Positions 35,390 to 44,304 of a stretch of 64,000 bases of DNA are shown piece after piece. The first letter of the stretch is position 1; each line of letters starts with the position of its first letter. A program made the position numbers and the translations under genes. The stretch is taken from the NCBI RefSeq assembly GCF_900112025.1, contig NZ_FOKL01000006.1, positions 62,001 through 126,000 of the forward strand, written 5' to 3'. The notes below the pieces were generated by a model. That model was given only the letters and a program-made list of their open reading frames with translations. It ran no database searches and was not told the DNA's origin. Origin of the DNA: Janthinobacterium sp. 344 (GTDB taxonomy: Bacteria > Pseudomonadota > Gammaproteobacteria > Burkholderiales > Burkholderiaceae_D).

Positions 35390-36436
35390 ATGGATTCCCT
35401 ACTGAAACACATGGTGGACATGACAGGGCACCGCGATCACACGATGCTCGACATTTCCGTGATCTCGGCGGTTCAGGAACTCGCTTCCGCGTCGCAGACC
35501 CGTGTGCTGGCGCTGACCACCGTGCGTGGCCAGGTATTCGTGCGTTCGCGGGCCATCATCGTGGCGGGCAGCGTGGCCCGCATGGAAGACAATGCCGACC
35601 CTGCACTGCCGGGTGAGCCGCTGTCGGAGTATCCGGCATTGGCCGCCTGCCTGGCGCGCCACGAAGCGAGCGCCGATGCCCTGTGCGCCGATGGCCGCCA
35701 CCTGCTGTGGCTGCCCATCTGGATCGGCGACCAGGTCACCACCTGCCTGGAAATCACCAATCCCACGCCCTACACGGGCGCCACCATCCAGGTGATCGGC
35801 GGCATCGTCAGCGTGTACCGCAACTTCCAGAACCTGCTCGACTACAGCGAACGCGATTCGCTCACCGGTTTGTTGAACCGCAAGACCTTCGATGACCAGC
35901 TGGCGAAAATATTGCAGAGCCGTGGCGAGCCGGAAACGGACAAGCCGCGTCCCGTCGATGAAGAGAGGCGCCAGCATACGGATACGGAGCGGCAATGGCT
36001 GGCCGTGATCGACGTCGACCATTTCAAGCTGGTCAACGACAAATTCGGCCATCTGTACGGCGATGAAGTGCTGATCCTGATCGCCAACCAGCTGCAATCG
36101 TCGTTCCGCTCGCAGGACCGCATCTTCCGCTTCGGCGGCGAGGAATTCGTCGTGCTGCTGCGCTCGATCACGCTGGAAAATGCGCAAAAAATCATCGACC
36201 GCTTCCGCACCAACGTGGAAGCGCACGACTTCCCGCAAGTGGGCAGAGTGACCGTCAGCGTGGGCTATGTCAGCATCACGGCCTTCGAAGCGCCCGTCAT
36301 CATCCTCGGCCGCGCCGACCAGGCCTTGTATTACGCCAAGAGCCATGGCCGCAACCTGGCCTGCCACTACGATGAATTGGTGGCGAAAGGCATGCTGACA
36401 ACGATTGCCTCGAACGATACGGCGGAATTTTTCTGA
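35390..36436 (+). CDS. GGDEF diguanylate cyclase with GAF-like sensor domain
   Basis: 348 aa. The N-terminal 160 residues have no membrane helix and look GAF-like (LDISVISAVQELASASQTRVLALTT, LPIWIGDQVTTCLEITNP). The cyclase domain has DSLTGLLNRKTFDDQL, DVDHFKLVNDKFGHLYGDEVL and the active-site GGEEF. An inhibitory-site motif RSQD lies five residues before GGEEF, so it should bind c-di-GMP for feedback. It is an active-looking enzyme placed between the Tad operon and an HD-GYP gene. Confidence 0.92.
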   Translation: MDSLLKHMVDMTGHRDHTMLDISVISAVQELASASQTRVLALTTVRGQVFVRSRAIIVAGSVARMEDNADPALPGEPLSEYPALAACLARHEASADALCADGRHLLWLPIWIGDQVTTCLEITNPTPYTGATIQVIGGIVSVYRNFQNLLDYSERDSLTGLLNRKTFDDQLAKILQSRGEPETDKPRPVDEERRQHTDTERQWLAVIDVDHFKLVNDKFGHLYGDEVLILIANQLQSSFRSQDRIFRFGGEEFVVLLRSITLENAQKIIDRFRTNVEAHDFPQVGRVTVSVGYVSITAFEAPVIILGRADQALYYAKSHGRNLACHYDELVAKGMLTTIASNDTAEFF

Positions 36437-36446
36437 TCGCCTGAGG

Positions 36447-36466
36447 ATGGGCGTCTGAGCGCCCAT
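36447..36466. terminator. Hairpin after the GGDEF gene
   Basis: ATGGGCG (36447-36453), loop TCTGAG, CGCCCAT (36460-36466) is a perfect 7-bp stem 10 bases after the stop, in the convergent gap with the HD-GYP gene. No T-run follows, so terminator function is tentative. Confidence 0.4.
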
Positions 36467-36552
36467 GGCGGCGTGGCGGGCGCTACTGCCTTCGCGCCAG
36501 CGCCTTGCCCTGCACGTTTGTCAGGCGCTCCTTTTCAAAGAACCCACACCGC

Positions 36553-37779
36553 TCATGCATCGGCCAGCGACAAAAAGCGCATGGGATCGACCTGCCACTT
36601 GGCGGCCGATTCATGGCTGACAATCTTGTCGGCGCCGCCAAAGCCGAAGCCGCGCGACAGGTCGACCGTCTCGGGCTTGATGTAGGTCTTGCTCTTGGTA
36701 CTGAAAAACACATTCACTTTCGGCGCCAGCAGATTGCTTTCGTGCGCCTCGATGACGACGGCCAGGCGGCCCGATTCGAGCATCACCATGGTGCCGACCG
36801 GATAGATGCCCACGCAGCGCATGAAGTCTTGCGCAAACACGGGATTGAAATGGAATTTGCTCCATTCGTAGATCTTGCGCAAGGCCTCGGCGGCGGGGAT
36901 GCCCTTGTGATAGCTGCGGTCCGACGTCAGCGCGTCATACACGTCGACGATGGCGGCCATTTGCGCCAGCTCGCTGATGGCGTCGCCGGTCAGCTGGTCC
37001 GGATAGCCGCTGCCGTCGCGCCGTTCGTGGTGGTGCAGGGTGATGTCGAGCGGAATCGGCCCCACCTCGGGCGACTGGCGCAGGATCTCGTAGCCATCGC
37101 GCGGATGGCGCTTGATCTGCGCGAATTCTTCCGGACTCAAGGGACCGGGTTTGTTCAGCACGCCATCGGGCACGAGCGCCTTGCCCGTATCGTGCAGCAA
37201 GCCACCCAGGCCCGCCTGGTGCGTGGTGGCCGCATCGATGCCGCGCGAGCGGCAAAACGCCACCAGCAGCGCGCACACGCTGACGGAATGCAGGAAGGTG
37301 TAATCATCCTTGGTCTTGATGCGCAACAAACCAACAAGGGCACCGGGATTGCGCAGGATCGATTCGGTGATATCTTGCACCGTGTGCTGCACGCGGTCGA
37401 GCTCAACGGCCTTGCCCAGGCGCACATCGGCCATCACCGTGCGCACCAGGCTCGCCGCCTGCTGGCGCACCTGGGTGGCGCGCGCCAGTTCCATGCCCAG
37501 CGACACGCGCGTGACCACCTGCGGCGCGCTGACGATCTGCACCAGTTCGCGCTCGGTGGCGGCCTGGGCCTGCGCCACGGTGGGCGCGTCCTGCACGTCG
37601 AGTCCCTTGCCGCTGTCGATCACCACGTCGTGGATGCCGGCCTGGATGATCTTGCGGATCTCGTCCTCGCTGCGCAACAGGAAACGGTTGCGCACGAAGG
37701 GATGCGTCATCCAGTCGCAACTGAGATCATGGATGTACATGCCCACTTTTAATTGCGCGGCGTCGACTTTCTTGAGCAT
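36553..37779 (-). CDS. HD-GYP domain c-di-GMP phosphodiesterase
   Basis: 408 aa. An N-terminal DUF3391-like region (LKVGMYIHDLSCDWMTHPFVRNRFLLRSEDEIRKIIQAGI) precedes the HD-GYP domain, with HSVSVCALLVAF, the HD pair in LGGLLHDTGKALVPD and HHHERRDGSGYP all intact. It should hydrolyse c-di-GMP. It runs convergent with the diguanylate cyclase. The start at 37779 (MLKKV) is the usual beginning of this family. Confidence 0.92.
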   Translation of the reverse strand: MLKKVDAAQLKVGMYIHDLSCDWMTHPFVRNRFLLRSEDEIRKIIQAGIHDVVIDSGKGLDVQDAPTVAQAQAATERELVQIVSAPQVVTRVSLGMELARATQVRQQAASLVRTVMADVRLGKAVELDRVQHTVQDITESILRNPGALVGLLRIKTKDDYTFLHSVSVCALLVAFCRSRGIDAATTHQAGLGGLLHDTGKALVPDGVLNKPGPLSPEEFAQIKRHPRDGYEILRQSPEVGPIPLDITLHHHERRDGSGYPDQLTGDAISELAQMAAIVDVYDALTSDRSYHKGIPAAEALRKIYEWSKFHFNPVFAQDFMRCVGIYPVGTMVMLESGRLAVVIEAHESNLLAPKVNVFFSTKSKTYIKPETVDLSRGFGFGGADKIVSHESAAKWQVDPMRFLSLADA

Positions 37780-37951
37780 GCTTTCATCCCACAAGTAACG
37801 GCTGGAGCACCGAAGGCGCTAGAATGAGTATAACAAAATTGTTATTTTGCAGGCCGCGTTCGGCGCTGCGGCGCAACACCCTGTTTTTTCCACTTACCGC
37901 CCTGCTGCCGGCGCACTTGCCGCAGCGGCGCACGCACCGCTGCCGGGATCC

Positions 37952-38893
37952 ATGGAACTACGCCAACTACGCTACTTTGTTGCCATCGTCGACCACGGCT
38001 CGCTGTCGCGCGCGGCCCTGATCCTGCACGTGGCGCAGCCGGCCCTGACGCAGCAGCTGCGCCAGCTGGAAGAGGAACTGGGCGTGCAGCTGCTGCACCG
38101 CTCGGCGCAAGGCGTGCTCAGCACCGATGCGGGCAAGATCTTTTACGAGCACGCGCAAGCGATCCTGAAACAGGTGGCGGATGCCCGCTCGGCCGTCACG
38201 CAAAGCGCCGCGCGGCCATCCGGCAATGTCACCTTGGGCTTGCCGCACAGCATCTCCGGTGCGCTGGCCCTGCCCCTGCTGCTGGCCGCGCGCGCGCGCT
38301 ACCCCGAGATCACCCTGCAGCTGACGGAAGAAATCACGGGCAACCTCAATGAGCAGCTGAAATCGGGCCGCATCAACCTGGCCGTGCTGTTCGATGATGG
38401 CCAGCTGACGCCCTTCGCCTGCAGCCCGCTGGTGGAAGAGGAGATGTGTTTCATTTGCCGCAGCGATTCGCCGTTCGCGCCCGACGGCACCGGCGTGTCC
38501 TTCCAGCAGGCGCTGGCCGCCACCCTGATCCTGCCGGGCCTGCAGCATGGCGTGCGCCCGCGCATCGACAGCCGCGCCCGCGAACTGGGCCTGGCGGCGG
38601 CGAACATCATCGAAATCAACTCCATCGCCATCCTGAAATCGGCCATCCTGGCCGGCATGGGCGCCACCATCCTGCCCGCCGCGCCGCTGCTGGCCGAGCT
38701 GAAAAGCGGCGCCATGCGCAGCTACGCCATCCACAGCCCGACCCTGTCGCGCTCGGTGGCCCTGTGCGCCTCGAAGAACATCCCCCTCACCAATGCAGGC
38801 ACGGCCGTGAAAAACCTCGTGCTGCAAGTGGCCGCCGAGCTCTGCCAGAGTGGCCAGTGGGTGGGGGCCCACGTGCTCTCGCCTACGGCATAA
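37952..38893 (+). CDS. Nac-like LysR family transcriptional regulator
   Basis: 313 aa. The LysR winged helix (MELRQLRYFVAIVDHGSLSRAALILHVAQPALTQQLRQLEEELGVQLLHRS) and effector domain closely resemble the nitrogen-assimilation control (Nac) subgroup, with RPSGNVTLGLPHSISGALALPLL. It precedes and is codirectional with the indolepyruvate oxidoreductase gene. A palindrome fitting the Nac site ATA-N9-TAT overlaps its stop codon. The start at 37952 is chosen by the conserved N-terminus. Confidence 0.9.
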   Translation: MELRQLRYFVAIVDHGSLSRAALILHVAQPALTQQLRQLEEELGVQLLHRSAQGVLSTDAGKIFYEHAQAILKQVADARSAVTQSAARPSGNVTLGLPHSISGALALPLLLAARARYPEITLQLTEEITGNLNEQLKSGRINLAVLFDDGQLTPFACSPLVEEEMCFICRSDSPFAPDGTGVSFQQALAATLILPGLQHGVRPRIDSRARELGLAAANIIEINSIAILKSAILAGMGATILPAAPLLAELKSGAMRSYAIHSPTLSRSVALCASKNIPLTNAGTAVKNLVLQVAAELCQSGQWVGAHVLSPTA

Positions 38894-38904
38894 GAATTTC
38901 TTAT
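38890..38904. promoter_or_regulatory. LysR/Nac-type site ATA-N9-TAT
   Basis: ATAAGAA-T-TTCTTAT is a perfect dyad that fits both the T-N11-A LysR box and the Nac consensus ATA-N9-TAT. It overlaps the LysR stop and lies about 185 bases before the oxidoreductase start. Confidence 0.55.
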
Positions 38905-38913
38905 ACCCCTATC

Positions 38914-38930
38914 GGCAAAGCGTATTTGCC
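38914..38930. promoter_or_regulatory. Inverted repeat GGCAAA-N5-TTTGCC
   Basis: Second dyad in the LysR-oxidoreductase gap, 10 bases after the first. Binding factor unknown. Confidence 0.4.
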
Positions 38931-38964
38931 CCTTCCGCTTCCCCGTTCTACACTGACCCCGTCA

Positions 38965-38986
38965 ACTATTTTAAATTTAAAATAGT
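38965..38986. promoter_or_regulatory. Perfect 22-bp AT-rich palindrome before the oxidoreductase gene
   Basis: The arms are ACTATTTTAAA and TTTAAAATAGT with no spacer. It ends 101 bases before the ATG at 39088. A repressor or activator site is likely; it is far too long to be chance at this GC content. Confidence 0.6.
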
Positions 38987-39087
38987 GATGTGCCGCCCAC
39001 ATGCGGCCAGCCCGTCTGCACAGTGCGCGCCTTACCGGGCGCGCCCCGAGTACAGCCGCTATCTGAAACACCCTTTTGGAGACAGCC

Positions 39088-42000
39088 ATGTCCGTGACCA
39101 CGGAAAACGGCTCCGCAGCGTTCGCTAGAAACGCCGGTGCCGCGCCATCTACCCCCCTGCAGCCTTCCCGTTTGACCAGCGTCAGCCTCGACGATAAATA
39201 CACGGCCACGTCCGGCGCCATCTTCCTGTCCGGCATCCAGGCCCTCGTGCGCCTGCCCATGATGCAGCGCCTGCGCGACCAGGCCGCCGGCCTGAACACG
39301 GCCGGCTTCATTTCCGGCTACCGCGGCTCGCCCCTGGGCGGCCTCGATGAAAACCTGTGGAAGGCGAAAAAGCAGCTGGAAGCGCACCACGTGCAGTTCG
39401 TGCCCGGCGTCAACGAAGACTTGGCCGCCACGGCCGTCTGGGGTTCGCAGCAGGTGGACCTGATCGGCCCGGCCAAGTACGACGGCGTGTTCGCCATGTG
39501 GTACGGCAAGGGCCCGGGCGTGGACCGCTGCGGCGACGTCTTCAAGCACATGAACCATGCGGGCACATCCAAACTGGGCGGCGTGCTGCTGGTGGCCGGC
39601 GACGACCACGGCGCCTATTCGTCGACGCTGCCGCACCAGTCCGACCACCTGTTTTCCGCCTCGATGATCCCCGTCTTGTATCCGTGCAATGTGCAGGAAT
39701 ACCTGGACCTGGGCATCCACGGCTGGGCCATGTCGCGCTTTTCCGGCTGCACCGTGGCCTTCAAGGCGCTGGCCGACACGGTCGAATCGTCCGCGTCCAT
39801 CGACGCCGATCCGTTCCGCGTGAAAGTCAAGATTCCGCAGGATTTTCAGATGCCCGAAGGCGGCCTGAACGCGCGCCTGTCCAGCATCCCGCTGGGCCAG
39901 CAGGCGCGCAACCAGGAAGCGCTGATGCAGGACTACAAGATCTATGCGGCCCTGGCCTACGCGCGCGAAAACAAGCTCAACCACACCACCATCGACAGCC
40001 CGAACGCCAAGCTGGGCATCATCGCCTCCGGCAAATCCTACCTGGATGTGCTCGAAGCGCTGGAAGAGCTGGGCATCGACGAGCAGATGGCGGCCGACGT
40101 GGGCATGCGCCTGTTCAAGGTGGCCATGCCGTGGCCGCTGGAACCGGACAGCGTGCGCGAATTCGCGCAGGGCCTCGATGAAATTCTCGTCGTCGAAGAG
40201 AAGCGCCAGATCGTCGAATACCAGCTCAAGGAACAGCTGTACAACTGGCGCGACGACGTGCGTCCGCGCGTCATCGGCAAGTTCGACGAGAAGGGCGAAT
40301 GGGTGGCGCCGCGCGGCGAATGGCTGCTCACCTCGAAGGCGGACTTTTCCGTTTCGCAAGTGGCCAGAGTCATCGCCAGCCGCATCGCGCGCCTGATTTC
40401 CGACCCCGTCACCTGCGACCTGATCAAGGCACGTTTGAGTTTCCTCGACGCCAAGGATGCGGTGTTAAAGAAAGCCGTGAACACGCCGTTCCGCCCCGCG
40501 TTTTACTGCTCCGGCTGCCCGCACAATACGTCGACCAAGGTGCCGGACGGCAGCCTGGCGCTGGCCGGCATCGGCTGCCACGTGATGGCCACGTCGATCT
40601 ATCCGGAAATGAACAAGCTGACCACGCACATGGGCGGCGAAGGCGCGCCGTGGATCGGCCAGGCCGCATTTTCGGAATTGCCGCACGTGTTCCAGAACCT
40701 CGGTGACGGCACCTACTTTCATTCCGGCTACCTGGCCATCCGCGCCGCGCAGGCGGCCAAGGTGAACATCACCTACAAGATTCTCTACAACGACGCCGTC
40801 GCCATGACGGGCGGCCAGCCCGTGGACGGCCTCATCACCGTACCGATGATGGCGCAGCAGGTGGCGGCCGAAGGCATCGCCCGCATCGCGCTGGTGACGG
40901 AAGATTTATCGCGCTACAGCGACCGCGGCAACCTGCCCGCCCACCTGACCTTGCACGACCGCAAGGACATGGATGCCGTGCAGCGCGAATTGCGCGAGGT
41001 GCCCGGCGTGTCCGTGCTGATCTACGACCAGACCTGCGCCGCCGAAAAACGCCGTCGCAGGAAAAAAGGCGAGTATCCCGATTTGGCCAAGCGCATGGTC
41101 ATCAACGACGCCGTCTGCGAAGGCTGCGGCGACTGCGGCGTGCAGTCGAACTGCGTCTCGATCCTGCCGAAAGAAACGGAATTTGGCCGCAAACGCACCA
41201 TCGACCAATCCTCGTGCAACAAGGATTACTCGTGCGCCAAGGGCTTCTGCCCCAGCTTCGTCACCGTCGAAGGCGGCAACCTGAAAAAGACCAAGACGGG
41301 CGCCAGTAAAGCGGGCGAGACGGACAACTTCGGCCCCCTGCCGGAACCCCAATTGCCCGCTTGCGACGCGCCGTACAACATCCTCATCAACGGCATCGGC
41401 GGCACGGGCGTCATCACCGTGGGTGCCCTGATGGGCATGGCGGCGCACCTGGAGGGCAAGGGTGCCTCCGTGCTGGACATGACGGGCATGTCGCAAAAGA
41501 ACGGTTCCGTCACTTCGCACGTGAAAATCGCCGCCTCCCCCGCGCACATCCGCGCCCAGCGCATCGCCACGGGCGAGGCGGACCTGATCCTGGGCTGCGA
41601 CATGCTGACGGCCGGCGCGCAGGATGCCGTGTCGAAAATGCGTCCGGGCCGCAGCCTGGCCGTCGTCAACCTGCACGAACAGCCGCCGGGCACGTTTGCG
41701 CAAAATGCCGACTGGCAATACCCGACGGCGGAAGTGCGCCAGCTGATCGAGGAATCCGTGGGCGGCGCCGATGCGGCCGACTTCATCGACGCCACCAAAC
41801 TGGCCACCGCGCTGATGGGCGATTCGATCGCCGCCAACCTGTTCATGCTCGGCTACGCCTGGCAAAAAGGCCGCATTCCCTTGAGCGAAGCGGCCCTGCT
41901 GCGCGCCATCGAATTGAATGGCGTGGGCATCGAATCGAACAAGAAAAGCTTTTTGTGGGGCCGCCGCGCCGCCGTCGACGTGCGCCGTGTCACGCAGATC

Positions 42001-42684
42001 GCCACGCCGTCGCAAGCGATCATCGTGCAAATGCCGCAAAGCCTCGACAGCGTCATCAAGAAGCGCGTGGAATTCCTCACCGCGTATCAAAACGCCGCGT
42101 ATGCGGATGGCTACCTGACCCTGGTCAAGCAGGTGCGCGACCGGGAAAACACCCTGGGACTGGGCCAGAAGCTGTCGACGGCCGTGGCGAAAAGCTACTT
42201 CAAATTGCTCGCCTACAAGGACGAATACGAAGTGGCGCGGCTGTACACGGACGGGCGTTTCGTGGAGCAATTGCAGCAGCAGTTCGAGGGCAACTTCTCC
42301 GTGAAATTCAACCTGGCGCCGCCGCTGTTCGCCAAGAAAGATGCCAAGGGGCATCTGGTGAAAGCGGAGTTCGGTTCCTGGATGTGGCGCGCCTTCCAGC
42401 TGCTGGCGAAAGCCAAGGGCTTAAGAGGCGGCACCTTCGACATCTTCGGTTATACGGCCGAGCGCAAGATGGAGCGCGCGCTGATCGTCGAATACCGCGA
42501 ACTGCTGGCGGGACTGCTGGTCAACCTGACGGCGGACAATTTGGCCACCTGCGTGGAACTGGCGTCCTTGCCCGAGAAAATCCGCGGCTTCGGCCACGTC
42601 AAGGAAGCGGCCGTCGCCACGTATCGCCAGGACAAGGCGAGATTGCTGGCCAAGCTGGCGGACGGCAGCAAGCACGCGGCGTAA
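39088..42684 (+). CDS. Fused indolepyruvate ferredoxin oxidoreductase
   Basis: 1198 aa, the usual size of the fused IorA/IorB-type enzyme in proteobacteria. It oxidatively decarboxylates aryl pyruvates from aromatic amino-acid breakdown to acyl-CoA. Visible features are the pyrimidine-binding start (GFISGYRGSPLGGLDENLWKAKK), the TPP region (CSGCPHNTSTKVPDGSLALAGIGCHVMA), the 4Fe-4S cluster motif CEGCGDCGVQSNC and the gamma-type domain (NILINGIGGTGVITVGALMGMAA). GGAG at 39078 supports the ATG at 39088. Confidence 0.93.
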   Translation: MSVTTENGSAAFARNAGAAPSTPLQPSRLTSVSLDDKYTATSGAIFLSGIQALVRLPMMQRLRDQAAGLNTAGFISGYRGSPLGGLDENLWKAKKQLEAHHVQFVPGVNEDLAATAVWGSQQVDLIGPAKYDGVFAMWYGKGPGVDRCGDVFKHMNHAGTSKLGGVLLVAGDDHGAYSSTLPHQSDHLFSASMIPVLYPCNVQEYLDLGIHGWAMSRFSGCTVAFKALADTVESSASIDADPFRVKVKIPQDFQMPEGGLNARLSSIPLGQQARNQEALMQDYKIYAALAYARENKLNHTTIDSPNAKLGIIASGKSYLDVLEALEELGIDEQMAADVGMRLFKVAMPWPLEPDSVREFAQGLDEILVVEEKRQIVEYQLKEQLYNWRDDVRPRVIGKFDEKGEWVAPRGEWLLTSKADFSVSQVARVIASRIARLISDPVTCDLIKARLSFLDAKDAVLKKAVNTPFRPAFYCSGCPHNTSTKVPDGSLALAGIGCHVMATSIYPEMNKLTTHMGGEGAPWIGQAAFSELPHVFQNLGDGTYFHSGYLAIRAAQAAKVNITYKILYNDAVAMTGGQPVDGLITVPMMAQQVAAEGIARIALVTEDLSRYSDRGNLPAHLTLHDRKDMDAVQRELREVPGVSVLIYDQTCAAEKRRRRKKGEYPDLAKRMVINDAVCEGCGDCGVQSNCVSILPKETEFGRKRTIDQSSCNKDYSCAKGFCPSFVTVEGGNLKKTKTGASKAGETDNFGPLPEPQLPACDAPYNILINGIGGTGVITVGALMGMAAHLEGKGASVLDMTGMSQKNGSVTSHVKIAASPAHIRAQRIATGEADLILGCDMLTAGAQDAVSKMRPGRSLAVVNLHEQPPGTFAQNADWQYPTAEVRQLIEESVGGADAADFIDATKLATALMGDSIAANLFMLGYAWQKGRIPLSEAALLRAIELNGVGIESNKKSFLWGRRAAVDVRRVTQIATPSQAIIVQMPQSLDSVIKKRVEFLTAYQNAAYADGYLTLVKQVRDRENTLGLGQKLSTAVAKSYFKLLAYKDEYEVARLYTDGRFVEQLQQQFEGNFSVKFNLAPPLFAKKDAKGHLVKAEFGSWMWRAFQLLAKAKGLRGGTFDIFGYTAERKMERALIVEYRELLAGLLVNLTADNLATCVELASLPEKIRGFGHVKEAAVATYRQDKARLLAKLADGSKHAA

Positions 42685-42708
42685 GACTTCAAGGTAACTC
42701 TGTAATAC

Positions 42709-42743
42709 AACGCTGTCAGGTGGCTTGCCTGGCAGCGTTTAAT
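42709..42743 (+). terminator. Hairpin after the indolepyruvate oxidoreductase gene
   Basis: AACGCTGTCAGG (42709-42720) pairs with CCTGGCAGCGTT (42728-42739), 12 bp with one G-T wobble, then TAATTC. The stem is strong but the T-run short. Confidence 0.65.
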
Positions 42744-42839
42744 TCACTATCCTGATCCTGCCATTTATTTCACTCGCTTTATCACACCAGAAAAACGACA
42801 GACGCAAAATAACCATAAAAATCAGCCACTTACAATCAC

Positions 42840-44297
42840 ATGGTAAAACATTGGGTCGTCCAGGCAATAGCGCTGCTTAAGTCCAGTCGGGATCCCGTGC
42901 CCCATGAGGTCAATGAACTGGACTGGAAACTATCGTTGTCCGGCAACAAAGAGCGCTTAATCGAACATCTGATCGCCTTCTCCAATTGTCCGCGCGGCGG
43001 CTATATGGTCTATGGCATCGCAGATGCTGGAGCTGCGCTGATGGGAGTTGAGCAAACTCAAGTTGAAGAAACCATTTTGCAGTTGACCAATCTGGGCCGC
43101 GATGCAGTTGAGCCGCCTCTTATCCTCGACCATGCAGTAGTCGAATACGACACCGTTCCTTTATTATTCGTTTATATCCGTGAACAAGCAGACAAGCCCG
43201 CACATCGCAGGGGCAAGAGTATTGAAGAAACATGGATAAGATCGGGTGGCACAAGCCGTAAAGCATCTCGATCGGAAGTTGGTGCACTCATGCTCAACAG
43301 CCATGCTCCCCGCTGGGAGGAACTACGAACGACACCCCTGCTTTCTGCCGATGAAGTCATTGAACATCTCGATCTGGCGACCATTTCCAAACTCTTGCAA
43401 CGCCCTCTTCCTGACGACAGCTTTGAGCTGATGCGCTGGCTGGAGGAGGAAAATATGGTCATTCCCGATGGCAGCGGCTACTACATTACGCATTTCGGTG
43501 GTATCTCAGCAGCGCGTGAGTTGGAGCACTTCACGCACCTCAGTCGTAAACGTATTCGCGTCATCCGTTATAGCGGCACCAACAAAGTCGACACAATTGA
43601 TGAAGTTCGCGGCAACAAAGGCTATGCAGTGGGTTTCGAAGGCTTGATCGGCTATCTACTGCGCGTCCTGCCACATTCGGAAGTGATCCAGCAATCCCTG
43701 CGTGAGCAAGTTAGCCTCTATCCTGAAATTGCGCTACGCGAATTAATCGCGAATGCCTTGATCCACCAGGATTTCAACGTCACAGGCGCTGGCCCTACTA
43801 TAGAAATCTACGACGACCGCATCACCTTCACCAATCCGGGGACACTGCTGCCAAGCAAGCGCCTTGACCGTCTGATCGGTACGACACCAGAGTCACGCAA
43901 TGAATTGCTGGCATCCAAATTTCGGCAATATCGGATCTGTGAAGAAAGGGGTACGGGATTCCAAAAAGTGGTCTCGGCCGTCGAGTTATTCGGCATGCCA
44001 CCCGTCCTCTTCACGCCACTGGAAAATGGTTTCCAAGTCACCTTGTACGCGCCAAGACAGTTCGCCGACATGGCGCAGGTCGAGCGCGTGGAAGCTTGCT
44101 ATCAACATGCCGTTTTGCAGTATTTTTCCAGCCAGACATTGACCAATACCACCTTGCGTACCCGCTTCAAGGTCAGCGAGCGCCAGCGCAATCAAATCAC
44201 CAACTTGATCGCCGATGCTGTCGCAGCGGGACGCATCAAGCGCAAAGACAGCACCAGCGGCAATAAATTCGCGGAATACGTCCCATACTGGGCATGA
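42840..44297 (+). CDS. AlbA_2 (Schlafen-like) ATP-binding regulator-type protein
   Basis: 485 aa. An N-terminal AlbA_2/divergent-AAA_4 domain (HEVNELDWKLSLSGNKERLIEHLIAFSNCPRGGYMVYGIAD, about 20-150) is followed by a GHKL-type HATPase_c_4 region (IALRELIANALIHQDF, TIEIYDDRITFTNPG) and a C-terminal winged helix. This COG2865 architecture is annotated as a transcriptional regulator, but AlbA_2/Schlafen domains also occur in anti-phage proteins. Base composition is lower in GC than the flanks, and it stands alone between housekeeping genes, suggesting transfer. No good ribosome site is seen. Confidence 0.85.
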   Translation: MVKHWVVQAIALLKSSRDPVPHEVNELDWKLSLSGNKERLIEHLIAFSNCPRGGYMVYGIADAGAALMGVEQTQVEETILQLTNLGRDAVEPPLILDHAVVEYDTVPLLFVYIREQADKPAHRRGKSIEETWIRSGGTSRKASRSEVGALMLNSHAPRWEELRTTPLLSADEVIEHLDLATISKLLQRPLPDDSFELMRWLEEENMVIPDGSGYYITHFGGISAARELEHFTHLSRKRIRVIRYSGTNKVDTIDEVRGNKGYAVGFEGLIGYLLRVLPHSEVIQQSLREQVSLYPEIALRELIANALIHQDFNVTGAGPTIEIYDDRITFTNPGTLLPSKRLDRLIGTTPESRNELLASKFRQYRICEERGTGFQKVVSAVELFGMPPVLFTPLENGFQVTLYAPRQFADMAQVERVEACYQHAVLQYFSSQTLTNTTLRTRFKVSERQRNQITNLIADAVAAGRIKRKDSTSGNKFAEYVPYWA

Positions 44298-44304
44298 GCT
44301 GATG

